A stretch of 7,427 bases of DNA, taken from assembly GCA_030642005.1 (NCBI GenBank), contig DAOWOP010000131.1, positions 1-7,427 of the forward strand, given 5' to 3'. The position numbers and the translations under genes were made by a program. The notes beneath the pieces are model-generated. The model did not search any database. It was not told the origin of the DNA and saw only the letters and a list, made by a program, of their open reading frames with translations. Positions 1 through 6,841 of the stretch are shown here, piece by piece. This DNA is from Planctomycetales bacterium (lineage in GTDB: Bacteria; Planctomycetota; Phycisphaerae; SM23-33). Every line of letters starts with the position of its first letter. The first letter of the stretch is position 1.

Positions 1-1371
1 CTTGCGCTGAGCGTCGGAAAGGTCGTACCCTGCCAGTTGCATGGCGAGTTTGAAGTGTGCCACCGCGTAGGGGGCCATGAGCAGTTCAAAGCCGAAAAGT
101 CTCGGCAGGAGATGTTTTCGGACGTACCCGTTCCACAGGCCTGCGTTTCCGGCGGACATAAACTGTTCGCGGATGTGGTCCACGACGGTATAGAGGAATG
201 TTCCCGTTCCGCAGGCAGGGTCGAGTATCAGGACGCGGGGGGCGGTTTCGGTAACGGTGGTTCGCTTTCCGGTACTGTCGGTTTCGCCTTGCCGCTCGTA
301 AGTTACGGTCGCTTCGTCGGCCAATCCGCCTGGGCATCCGAAGCGGTCCTTAAGCAGATGGTCCACGCTGCGGACAATGTATCCGACCACCGGTTCGGGC
401 GTGTAGTACACGCCGCGCGCTTCCCGAAGAGCAGGATCGTATTCAGCCAGGAAGGTTTCATAAAAATGAACGACCGGATCCTGTCTGCGCGTGCGTTTTC
501 CGAAATCGGCCAGGACGGCGTGGATGTCGGCATCGTCCAGAAGTTGCACCAGGTCATCGACAACAGGGGCGTATGGTTCATCGTCCAGATCGGCGCCGGT
601 TATCGTCTCAAACAGGTGGCGGAGGAATGGATTGGTCTTTGGAATCTCCCCGGCCGCTCCGAGGCGAACAAACGGTTTGCCAGCCGGATGATTGCAACGT
701 GCAGCGAACAGGCCGTAAGCCAGTGTCTGGGCGAACATGTCGGCGAATTCGGCGGTTTTTTCCTCCTGGGCGATGTCAGGAATCAGCACCTTCGCCAGTG
801 CTTCCCGCAGGTCCTTGAGAAGGTCTGATGCCTCGCTATTCGCAAAAGTCTCGATGATGATGTCGCGGATCATGTGCGTCAGGCGGGACATGCGGACGGC
901 AAGGTCTTTCGGGCGGGAGATCGGCAGGGGCGCGTGGGCGAGGAAGTCGCTCATCAGTTGCCCGACTTCGGCTGGTCCATCTTTGAGCAGTTCAATCTTT
1001 CCCGTTCTGTCAACCCGTCCCAAGCGGGCTTCGGCGCGTCTGCTGCCGTCAACGTACCAACGAAATTCGAGGTAGTCCGTAAGGATAAGATTGCCAAGCC
1101 CGCGGAAGTAACGTTTCAGTTGGTCGGTCTTTTCGGTCTGGTCGAGGTTGACGCCTATGTCCTTGCACTCGATGTAACCGAGTATGCGTTGACGGCGTTT
1201 GACAACGAAGTCCGGCGCACCGCAGTCGATTTGCCTTGGTTCATTGGTGGCGGTGATTGACCCGGTCGCTGATTCCAGCAGCATTTTCAGGGCTGGACGG
1301 TGGGTATGTTCGGTCGCATTGCCGTCAGCGAGGTTCTTTCGGATTGCTTTCAGATAGGTAGTAAAGTCCAT
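1..1371 (-). CDS. Single-chain restriction-modification enzyme (type ISP/IIG-like), N-terminal 457 residues, partial at window edge
   Basis: The frame is open from the ATG at 1369-1371 to the left edge (457 codons, no stop), so the C-terminal part is missing. Residues 49-81 form a PD-(D/E)XK nuclease core: D54 in APDFVV, then E68 and K70 in GYIECK, followed by QTEK at 78-81. A helical linker follows. The N6-adenine methylase begins with RGVYYTPEPVV (319-329), then SAM-binding motif I DPACGTGTF (384-392) and GFELLMAPYAVAHFKLAM (427-444). Enzymes with this order cut and methylate DNA from one polypeptide; the NPPY catalytic motif, target-recognition region and any helicase part would lie beyond the window. 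An in-frame stop at 1381-1383, four codons upstream, fixes the start to this ATG or a TTG three codons earlier. No good Shine-Dalgarno site is visible. It could instead be a methylase with an inactive nuclease domain, but all three nuclease residues are present. Confidence 0.9.
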   Translation of the reverse strand, partial: MDFTTYLKAIRKNLADGNATEHTHRPALKMLLESATGSITATNEPRQIDCGAPDFVVKRRQRILGYIECKDIGVNLDQTEKTDQLKRYFRGLGNLILTDYLEFRWYVDGSRRAEARLGRVDRTGKIELLKDGPAEVGQLMSDFLAHAPLPISRPKDLAVRMSRLTHMIRDIIIETFANSEASDLLKDLREALAKVLIPDIAQEEKTAEFADMFAQTLAYGLFAARCNHPAGKPFVRLGAAGEIPKTNPFLRHLFETITGADLDDEPYAPVVDDLVQLLDDADIHAVLADFGKRTRRQDPVVHFYETFLAEYDPALREARGVYYTPEPVVGYIVRSVDHLLKDRFGCPGGLADEATVTYERQGETDSTGKRTTVTETAPRVLILDPACGTGTFLYTVVDHIREQFMSAGNAGLWNGYVRKHLLPRLFGFELLMAPYAVAHFKLAMQLAGYDLSDAQRK

Positions 1372-1454
1372 AGATTGCAATTATTAGGGGAATACGCCTC
1401 TCCCGCCAGTGTTATTCTAATTTCTGGCTGCAACCAGCGTGTTAGATGTACTAC

Positions 1455-1562
1455 TTATCCGTCGCGTTTTAGGGATTTTTTGCTGACTTTTATGTCGAGG
1501 ACCGGTGTGCCGTCGATGGCGTCTAGGCTGCGGGCGATCCTCAACACAATGTTGAAAGATAA
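1455..1562 (-). pseudogene. trmO: TrmO (TsaA/YaeB) C-terminal remnant
   Basis: Between the restriction enzyme and the VWA gene, one minus-strand frame is open for 35 codons between TGA at 1563-1565 and TAA at 1455-1457. It contains SLDAIDGTPVLDIK (to 1488), preceded by FNIVLRIAR. This resembles the C-terminal signature of the TrmO/TsaA tRNA (N6-t6A37) methyltransferase family, usually of the form N-x-(I/L)-x-V-x-G-(I/L)-D-x-(I/L)-D-G-T-P-V-L-D-I-K-P-Y, ending shortly after the DIKPY. Here the tail departs from the family after DIK (VSKKSLKRDG). No start codon, no Shine-Dalgarno site and no SAM-binding N-terminal barrel are present, and the neighbouring gene occupies the upstream sequence. I read it as a decayed fragment of a gene interrupted by rearrangement. 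A chance match is unlikely over this many conserved positions, but the assignment is from memory of the family. Confidence 0.62.
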
Positions 1563-1617
1563 TCAGCCGTGGAGAACAGAAATTGCTTGAAAATCAAGAC
1601 AGTCGCTACGCCTAAAT

Positions 1618-4137
1618 CTACTGCAACTGCCAGTTTCTGCGGAGGATCCATTCGGTGGTCAACAGTGCTACGAAGGCCAGGAACAGTAGCGTGAAGTTAT
1701 GGAGGCTGTATTGTTTTGCGGGCGGGGCCGGCGGCATTGACGCTGCCCGGCGGCGGATGAGTTCGTCCACGACGTCCGGCAGGGCGGCCAGTTCGACGTA
1801 TCGCCCGTCACGGGCCTTGGCGATGGCCTGGAGCACGGCGTCGTTGCGGGCCAGGCGGTCCGTCTCCTTCGAGTGCGCCGCTACGATAAGCGGCAGTTCG
1901 TCCGATCCGAGCGTCTCGCCGCTTTTGTCCCCGGCTGTGATTGTAACGGTGTATTTTCCGCCGACGGCAGGCCGGACCGATGCGCTGTATATCCCCGCCT
2001 CCGCCGCCGGGCTGAGCGCTACCTGCAAGGCGTCGGCCTGTTTGCCCTCTATCCGGAGAACGGCGGTTACCGAAGCGCTGCCCGTCGGCTGGGCCTCTTC
2101 GTCCCTGACCTGTGCGGTAATCTTCAGTTCCTCGCCCTGGCGGAGGTACGCCTTATCCAGTCTGGCCAGCACCGACGGCCCGCCGGTGCGACTGGCTTTA
2201 TCGACGCCGGCGAGGTAGCGGATTAATTGTCCCCAGAATCGGTGATACGGGCTGTCCGCGCCCATCGGGCGTAAGCGCAGGTACCACTGCCAGGTGGTGT
2301 CTGCGGTGAATGCGGCGGATCGCCCCGCGCCGAACTGCTGGACGGCAAGGACGATGAGCGGCCCGTTGGCGTTCCGGCGGGCGGGATGGATCGCCAGGAC
2401 GTTCGCCGCCGGCTTGGCGCGAGGTACGGTTACGCAGCCAAGCAGTTTCGGTACAGCCTTGCCGGCCCGCCCGGTCGGGCTGTGAAAGTATTCGCCGATG
2501 TCCGCGAAGATCGGCGAGGCCGATCCGGCGGCGGTAAGTTGCGGGACGAATTTCGTTGTTTCCTGAGGCTGACCCCTGCCGCCGCAAAATACCGGAAGGG
2601 CAGTCTCGATGGGCGTCCCGCCGTACCCGCCGGGTCCGAAACTGTTCCGCCCGCCGAGCATCAGCAGCGCCTTGCCGTCGTTGACGAATTGCCGAATCCG
2701 CTCCATCTGGTTGCGGCTGAGGAACGTCCGGTCCAGGTCGCCGAGGATAATCACGTCGAACAGGGCGAATTCCTCATCCGTCGTCGGCAGCCCGGCCAGA
2801 CGTACCCCGTCAATGCCGCCCTGCGACAGGAAGCGATTTTGGGCGAATCGCACCAGGCAGATGCTCTTGACGTTCGGGTCGCCGGCGAGCATCCGCCGGA
2901 GGTACTTGTATTCCGGTCGCATCGTGCCCTCGACGTAGAGGATGCGGATTCGCGGCGACGTTATCAGCACGTGCAGTTCGGCGGCGTTGTCGTCGGCGAC
3001 GGCCTCGGCGGGATTCGGCTCGACGGTAATCTTCAGTTTGCGGATGTCAGGCCCGGTCTTGCCGGCGGCAGGTTCGCCTCTGCTCTGCGAAACGCTACGC
3101 AGAGCATGAGCCGGCGTCCACTTCAACTTAACTGTCATTGTCTCGGCATTGCTCTCGGCCAGGACCTGCTTGTCTGCCACCTCTTTGCCGTCTTCGGTCA
3201 GGACGATTCTCGATGGTATATTCGCCCAGCCGGTAAGTTTCAGCGTCGCGGAGATGGTGGTAACGTTGTTTTTTATCGCTTCGGTCGGCGCGCTTGCTGT
3301 CAGCAGGCGGACGTTTCGCCGACCGGCGGCCTTTTCGTCCCTTGAGCCGACGCCGAGAGCGTAGATCGGTACGGGTGATTCGGCGGCGGCGGCGCGGGCG
3401 TCGCCGGAAGCATTGTGCAGGCCGTCGGAGATGAGAATTACCCCTGCCAGTTCCCCGGCTGAATAATCAGCCACAGCCCGGCCTACGGCGGCGGAAATAT
3501 CGGTAACGTCGGAGCCTTCGCCCGAAGGCGACAGGCCGGACAACTCCTCGACGTCTTCGACCTCCTGACATTCAGTCGCGAAGTGGAACCACGCCACGCT
3601 GAAGTTCTCCTCCAGCCGCCGGGCCTGTGAGGCCAGGGCCTCGACAGCCTGTCGATAACGGTCGGGAAGATTGGCTTGATCGGTCGCGGCCATGCTCGCC
3701 GAGCGGTCCACGAGGACAGGCAGCAGCGGTTTGGACTCGCCGCTTGCAGGCTGGACACTGACCGCCGGCTTGAACAGGAGCAGCAGCAGCGCCATTATCG
3801 CGCCGAAACGCAACAACAGCAGGACGGCCATCCTTCGCCGGCCCAGGTAAGCATAGATGGCCGAGTAAAACACACCGACTGCCAGGATAATCACCGCACC
3901 TAACAGCATCAGCCACAGCGTCCTGCCTGCCGGGCTGTCCAGCGGCGCCCCCACAGCCGCCGCCGCTACGAACGCGCCCGCCGTCGCACCGGCCAGAATT
4001 GCCGCAATGCCCGCGCGCCGCCGATGCACCAACTGCCATACACCGTAAGCCAGGACCGCCGCGGCAATCGCGCCGCCCAACACCGCAACCAAGGCCACAT
4101 TCTCCACACCGCGAAATTGAAGCGAGAAACCCATCAT
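1618..4137 (-). CDS. Membrane-anchored VWA-domain / glutamine-amidotransferase-like protein (839 aa)
   Basis: Four hydrophobic segments at about 11-37, 42-64, 73-97 and 103-123 are followed by a VWA domain (about 138-265) with MIDAS residues D144-x-S146-x-S148, T212/D213 and SDG 237-239. A beta-rich linker leads to a glutamine-amidotransferase-like domain (about 395-645: FDVIILGDLD 460-469, LLMLGGRNSFGPGGYGG 491-507, then FTADTTWQWYLR 610-621). An Ig-like domain (about 655-752) and a final membrane helix (about 814-831) end in RRNWQLQ. Basic residues at HRRR (38-41), GRRR (99-102) and the C-tail predict N-out topology with the big domains outside the cytoplasm. No cysteine lies in the LGGRNSF stretch, where a GATase nucleophile might be expected, so catalysis is doubtful. 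The family is common in Planctomycetota, often beside MoxR ATPase and DUF58 genes, absent here. TAG immediately precedes the ATG pair, fixing the start to either Met; no Shine-Dalgarno site is seen nearby. Its role is unknown; a Batl/BatA-like stress or envelope function is inferred. Confidence 0.88.
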   Translation of the reverse strand: MMGFSLQFRGVENVALVAVLGGAIAAAVLAYGVWQLVHRRRAGIAAILAGATAGAFVAAAAVGAPLDSPAGRTLWLMLLGAVIILAVGVFYSAIYAYLGRRRMAVLLLLRFGAIMALLLLLFKPAVSVQPASGESKPLLPVLVDRSASMAATDQANLPDRYRQAVEALASQARRLEENFSVAWFHFATECQEVEDVEELSGLSPSGEGSDVTDISAAVGRAVADYSAGELAGVILISDGLHNASGDARAAAAESPVPIYALGVGSRDEKAAGRRNVRLLTASAPTEAIKNNVTTISATLKLTGWANIPSRIVLTEDGKEVADKQVLAESNAETMTVKLKWTPAHALRSVSQSRGEPAAGKTGPDIRKLKITVEPNPAEAVADDNAAELHVLITSPRIRILYVEGTMRPEYKYLRRMLAGDPNVKSICLVRFAQNRFLSQGGIDGVRLAGLPTTDEEFALFDVIILGDLDRTFLSRNQMERIRQFVNDGKALLMLGGRNSFGPGGYGGTPIETALPVFCGGRGQPQETTKFVPQLTAAGSASPIFADIGEYFHSPTGRAGKAVPKLLGCVTVPRAKPAANVLAIHPARRNANGPLIVLAVQQFGAGRSAAFTADTTWQWYLRLRPMGADSPYHRFWGQLIRYLAGVDKASRTGGPSVLARLDKAYLRQGEELKITAQVRDEEAQPTGSASVTAVLRIEGKQADALQVALSPAAEAGIYSASVRPAVGGKYTVTITAGDKSGETLGSDELPLIVAAHSKETDRLARNDAVLQAIAKARDGRYVELAALPDVVDELIRRRAASMPPAPPAKQYSLHNFTLLFLAFVALLTTEWILRRNWQLQ
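3081..3106. repeat. Perfect 9-bp palindrome inside the VWA gene
   Basis: TGCTCTGCG (3081-3089) and CGCAGAGCA (3098-3106) are perfect inverted repeats around the 8-nt loop AAACGCTA. They lie in the coding sequence for about residues 344-353 (ALRSVSQS), in the low-complexity linker between the domains. GCCGGCG occurs on both sides (3061-3067 and 3110-3116), but with a 49-bp period, which would not preserve frame if it were a simple target duplication. It may be a small REP-like insertion tolerated in a linker, or a chance palindrome. Confidence 0.5.
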
Positions 4138-4235
4138 CTACATACTAAACGTAAATCCCCCGGATATGTTTCGCAAGTATCGTTGCACGCCGTCAAACAG
4201 AACTACAGGTCGATGAGATGTCTGTCCTGTATGGA

Positions 4236-5168
4236 CTATAGGCAGAGAAGTTCAGGGTCGTTCTCGGTGAGCCACGACCTGGCCCGGTCGAGGTCTTCGG
4301 GGCTGAAGAACTTGTAGGGCCTGCGGCAGCGCAGGCCGCAACTCATGTTCGGGTTCAACATTGCCTGGAGGCGATCCAGGGCGCTGTCCCAATAACCCCG
4401 CCTGATGAAGGGGACGAGAATATCGTCGTGGAAGCGCCTGATACGCTCAGTGATGGTCTCGGCTTTGCCGTTATCGCCGCTGCGACATGCCTCGAAAAAT
4501 TCCAGTATCAGGCCTGGGTTGGTCATCACCACACTGGAATAAGTGCCCCTGGCTCCCATCGCTGTCGCTTCGCAGAGCATGGCCTCGCCGACGAAGATTG
4601 CGAATTCCGGCAAGGCCTCCAGGTACGACTTTATGAAGTCCACGCGGTCGCCGCCCAGTTTGAGGCCTAGAAGGGCGGGCACGTCCCGGCGAATCGTTTT
4701 GAAAAGTTCGGGTGAGATGGTGCGTTTCGATCGTGCCGTGGCGTAGTTGACGATGTAGGCGTCCCCGGCGGCCCGGCCAACGTCGCCGAAGAATTCCAGA
4801 ACCTCGTCGTCGCCCATCTCAAGCCAGTAAGGCAGCGCCACCTGCACGCCGTCGGCGCCGTTATCGACCGCCCATTCCGTCCGCCGCAACACTTCACGCG
4901 TGGAAGTGGCGGTAACGCCTACCTGGACGGCAGTGCCCGCAGCGCCGGCGGTCTTGAGCATGACGCTGTTGGTGGCGACGAATTCTTCGAAGTCCAGCGC
5001 GTAGAACTCCCCGGTTGTCCCGCCGGAATAGACCCCGTGCACGCCGGTTGAGCACATGTAGGCGATGTCCGAGGCGTACCGGGCAGGGTCAAACCGCTCG
5101 TTTTCATCCCACGCGATGGGTTGGGCGACCCAGACGCCGAATGGGTTACTCGATGCCTGATCAGGCAT
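4236..5168 (-). CDS. DapA/NanA-superfamily class I aldolase, second gene of the pair (310 aa)
   Basis: A (beta/alpha)8 pyruvate-dependent aldolase or hydrolyase. Counting from the ATG at 5166-5168, the family's pyruvate-binding motif GGTTGE lies at 49-54, the active-site tyrosine is probably Y142 in NYATARS, and the Schiff-base lysine is K170 in LGLKLGGD. The length is normal for the family. The sequence is divergent: its N-terminus reads NPFGVWVAQPIAWDENERFD, the usual YxxPxRTG motif is reduced to YATARS, and the C-terminal part has an unusual Cys-containing MSCGLRCRRPYKFF. The substrate is unknown. I chose the ATG over a TTG two codons upstream because AAGGA at 5176-5180 sits 7 nt before the ATG but only one base before the TTG. 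The start overlaps the stop of the preceding gene by 8 bp (5161-5168), so the two are probably translationally coupled. Alternative roles include 2-keto-3-deoxy sugar acid aldolase or dehydratase. Confidence 0.88.
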   Translation of the reverse strand: MPDQASSNPFGVWVAQPIAWDENERFDPARYASDIAYMCSTGVHGVYSGGTTGEFYALDFEEFVATNSVMLKTAGAAGTAVQVGVTATSTREVLRRTEWAVDNGADGVQVALPYWLEMGDDEVLEFFGDVGRAAGDAYIVNYATARSKRTISPELFKTIRRDVPALLGLKLGGDRVDFIKSYLEALPEFAIFVGEAMLCEATAMGARGTYSSVVMTNPGLILEFFEACRSGDNGKAETITERIRRFHDDILVPFIRRGYWDSALDRLQAMLNPNMSCGLRCRRPYKFFSPEDLDRARSWLTENDPELLCL

Positions 5169-6087
5169 TTTCAAATCCTTTTGAGCGGTACGTGAAAAAG
5201 CCGATGCGTTCGAGTCCGGCGCCGAGAGCGTCGTATTGTTCGGATGAGAGGTTTCGCAGCGGCAGGCGGACCGGGCCGCAGTCCAGGCCGATCATTTTCA
5301 TAACCGCCTTGCACGCCGACAGGCCGCCGAAGCGAGCCAGTGTGGCGATTAATTCACGAGATTTCGCCTGCCCGTCCTGCGCCGCCGTCATGTCGCCGGC
5401 CTGGTATGCCGACACGATTCGGCGATAAAGCCCGAAGGCGAAGTTGAACGTTGTTCCCACCGCGCCGGCAGCGCCGATCGCCAGGGCGGCCAATAGAATC
5501 TGATCGAGGCCGGAGAGTATGTTGAACCTGCCGCCGTCGAATCGGAGGCATCGGCCAAGGTCCATCAGGTCGTTCGAGGTGAACTTGATGCCGGCGAGGT
5601 TCGGTATCCGTCCGGCGGCGACTTCGAGAAACTTCACCATTGGTAAGTTCACGCCGGTCCTGGCGGGTATGTGGTAGAAGTAGAACGGTAATTCCGGCGC
5701 GGCGGCGGCGATCTCGGCACAGAATAATGCAAGGTCTTCGACGGTCGCGGGCTTGAAGAAGCAGGGCGCCATAGCCGCTACCGCCGAGGCGCCGATTTCC
5801 TGCGCGTGGGCGGCCAGCGTCTTGCAATCGGGCAGGCAGGAGTTTCCCACGTGGACTATCACGGGCAGGTTATCCCCGGCTGCCGACATCCATCGCCGGG
5901 CTACGTCGAGGCGCTCGGAAACGGTCAGCGATACGCTCTCGCCCGTCGAACCGCAGACGAAAGCGCCGTCGGCGCCGTCGTCGGCAAGCGCCTGGGCCAG
6001 TTTGTCAATGGAATCCAGGTCGATGCCGCCGTCGGCGAGCATCGGGGTGAATGTCGGGACAACCAGGCCGGTTAAATGATGTTTCAT
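5161..6087 (-). CDS. N-acetylneuraminate lyase-like / DHDPS-family aldolase, first gene of the pair (308 aa)
   Basis: A class I aldolase of the DapA/NanA superfamily, cytoplasmic. Motifs in order: GSTGE (46-50, pyruvate carboxylate binding), YFYHIPARTGVNL (136-148) with catalytic Y138, and GIKFTSNDLMDL (166-177) with Schiff-base K168, then SGLDQILL (192-199). GSTGE, YHIP and GIKF-(T/S) resemble N-acetylneuraminate lyase, which splits sialic acid into ManNAc and pyruvate. R143 in PARTG, however, sits where dihydrodipicolinate synthases carry their substrate-binding arginine, so the substrate could be another 2-keto acid. The ATG at 6085-6087 has GGAAGGA ending 6 nt upstream (AAGGA at 6094-6098). 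The frame stays open to 6144, but that extension would start inside the promoter's -35 box, so the shorter start is preferred. It heads the operon; the second aldolase overlaps its 3' end. Confidence 0.9.
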   Translation of the reverse strand: MKHHLTGLVVPTFTPMLADGGIDLDSIDKLAQALADDGADGAFVCGSTGESVSLTVSERLDVARRWMSAAGDNLPVIVHVGNSCLPDCKTLAAHAQEIGASAVAAMAPCFFKPATVEDLALFCAEIAAAAPELPFYFYHIPARTGVNLPMVKFLEVAAGRIPNLAGIKFTSNDLMDLGRCLRFDGGRFNILSGLDQILLAALAIGAAGAVGTTFNFAFGLYRRIVSAYQAGDMTAAQDGQAKSRELIATLARFGGLSACKAVMKMIGLDCGPVRLPLRNLSSEQYDALGAGLERIGFFTYRSKGFENA

Positions 6088-6114
6088 CGACAATCCTTCC
6101 TTTACTTTGACGAC

Positions 6115-6144
6115 AATATAGCGGAACAGAGGGTTTCCGGTCAA
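6115..6144 (-). promoter_or_regulatory. Sigma-70-like promoter of the aldolase operon
   Basis: On the minus strand, TTGACC (complement of 6139-6144, 5 of 6 matches to the -35 consensus) and TATATT (complement of 6115-6120, 5 of 6 to the -10) are separated by 18 bp. A start about 7 nt downstream (near 6108) would leave a leader of about 20 nt containing the Shine-Dalgarno site and the ATG at 6087. It is the best promoter in the window. Confidence 0.7.
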
Positions 6145-6249
6145 TTAAATATAAAGGAGGGTTTCTCTTGCGGCGGCGCATCACTCGCGCCAATAATGCC
6201 CGCATACGGTCGGCGGCAGTCGTGGACCGGGCCGGAGAAGGAGAAAATT

Positions 6250-6630
6250 ATGCCTACGGTTGAAAGCATCCTGTTGAAAAAAGGATCGGACGTCATCGCC
6301 GTGTTGCCGGGCGACACCGTTCGGCAAGCCGTCAGAAAAATGATCGAAGCCGACGTCGGTTGTCTTATCGTTGAGAAAAACGACAAGGTCATCGGCATCT
6401 TCACCGAGCGCGACCTGCTCATGCGAGTGGTCGGCGAAGACAAGGGTCTCGACACGACACTCATCAGCGAGGTGATGAGCAGCCCCGTCAAATCGTGCAA
6501 GCCTTACGATAACGTTGATGAGTGCTTCGATCTGTTGGCCACGCACAAGTTTCGGCATCTGGTCGTGCTCGACAACGATGAACCCGTCGGCGTAATCAGC
6601 CTTCGCGACGTGGCGCTTGTCCTCCGATAG
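6250..6630 (+). CDS. Stand-alone tandem CBS-domain protein (126 aa)
   Basis: Two CBS domains forming one Bateman module make up the whole protein: CBS1 about residues 1-62, ending in KVIGIFTERDLLMRV (46-60), and CBS2 about 71-126, starting ISEVMSSPV (72-80) and ending VGVISLRDVALVL (113-125). Such modules bind adenine nucleotides (AMP, ATP, SAM or similar) and regulate partner proteins or report energy state; no fused enzyme is present, so the partner is unknown. The ATG at 6250 has AAGGAG (6238-6243) with 6-nt spacing; the frame is open upstream to 6076, but that would overlap the divergent promoter and lacks CBS homology. It is transcribed away from the aldolase operon, so a shared regulatory region is possible. 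The stop codon is the first part of a hairpin. Confidence 0.94.
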   Translation: MPTVESILLKKGSDVIAVLPGDTVRQAVRKMIEADVGCLIVEKNDKVIGIFTERDLLMRVVGEDKGLDTTLISEVMSSPVKSCKPYDNVDECFDLLATHKFRHLVVLDNDEPVGVISLRDVALVLR

Positions 6631-6660
6631 GGGAAAAAGGGGACATTCTACTTTTCCCCT
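6629..6660. terminator. Hairpin between the CBS gene and tRNA-Leu; bidirectional terminator or REP-like element
   Basis: AGGGGAAAA (6629-6637) pairs perfectly with TTTTCCCCT (6652-6660) across a 14-nt loop; the first bases are the last two of the CBS stop codon TAG. On the minus strand an alternative stem, AAGGGG with CCCCTT (complement of 6637-6642 and 6656-6661), is followed by TTT, as in a Rho-independent terminator for the tRNA gene. Nearby GGGGACATTC inside the loop resembles small palindromes that I recall as recurrent in planctomycete genomes, so a repeat origin is also possible. The element separates convergent transcription units. Confidence 0.5.
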
Positions 6661-6670
6661 TAAGGACAAC

Positions 6671-6754
6671 TGCGGCCGAGAGGAGTCGAACCTCCACGCC
6701 CCTAAGGGCACAGGCACCTGAAGCCTGCGCGTCTGCCAGTTCCGCCACGGCCGC
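6671..6754 (-). tRNA. tRNA-Leu(CAG)
   Basis: The 84-nt gene folds as a class II tRNA: acceptor GCGGCCG (6748-6754) pairs with CGGCCGC (6672-6678); the anticodon stem CAGGC/GCCTG encloses the loop TTCAGGT with anticodon CAG (complement of 6718-6720), reading CUG codons; the long variable arm has a GCCC/GGGC stem, and the T-arm loop is TTCGACT. The discriminator base is A, as expected for leucine tRNAs. CCA is not encoded, since GTT follows, so the tail must be added post-transcriptionally. The open frame that crosses it on the minus strand is an artefact. Confidence 0.97.
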
Positions 6755-6780
6755 GGGTTTGAACTGCGATTGCGCAGCCT

Positions 6781-6810
6781 ATTATCGCCGAACTGACTCC
6801 GATAACGCAA
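6781..6810 (-). promoter_or_regulatory. Candidate promoter of tRNA-Leu
   Basis: On the minus strand, TTGCGT (complement of 6805-6810) and GATAAT (complement of 6781-6786, 5 of 6 to the -10 consensus) are 18 bp apart. The -10 ends 26 nt before the tRNA 5' end, leaving a short leader that contains a perfect small hairpin, CTGCG/CGCAG (6764-6777). The -35 match is weak. Confidence 0.4.
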
Positions 6811-6841
6811 GTACGCTTAGGGAATTTCTCAGAAAATGTTC

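Noticed and set aside
37..828. Plus-strand open frame of 263 codons
   Set aside because: It lies antisense to the restriction-modification gene, whose frame carries clear nuclease and methylase motifs; no recognisable domain on the plus strand.
1421..1444. Short CTGG/CCAG palindrome in the R-M upstream region
   Set aside because: Only a 4-5 bp stem around TGCA; could be an operator but nothing supports it.
1372..1460. Promoter for the restriction-modification gene
   Set aside because: TAGAAT-like and TAATAAT boxes exist, but none has an acceptable -35 at proper spacing.
1586..1598. CTTGA-TTT-TCAAG inverted repeat after the VWA gene
   Set aside because: Five base pairs with an A/T-rich stem and no T-run; too weak to call a terminator.
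2386..3345. Plus-strand open frame of 319 codons inside the VWA gene
   Set aside because: Arginine- and glutamine-rich shadow of the VWA gene on the other strand; no domain and no Shine-Dalgarno site.
4204..4231. TACAGG/CCTGTA inverted repeat downstream of the second aldolase gene
   Set aside because: Six base pairs with a 16-nt loop and no T-run; likely chance.
6181..6810. Minus-strand open frame of 209 codons across the CBS gene and tRNA
   Set aside because: Its residues RNWQTRRLQVPVPLG are the tRNA-Leu read as protein, a common false ORF.
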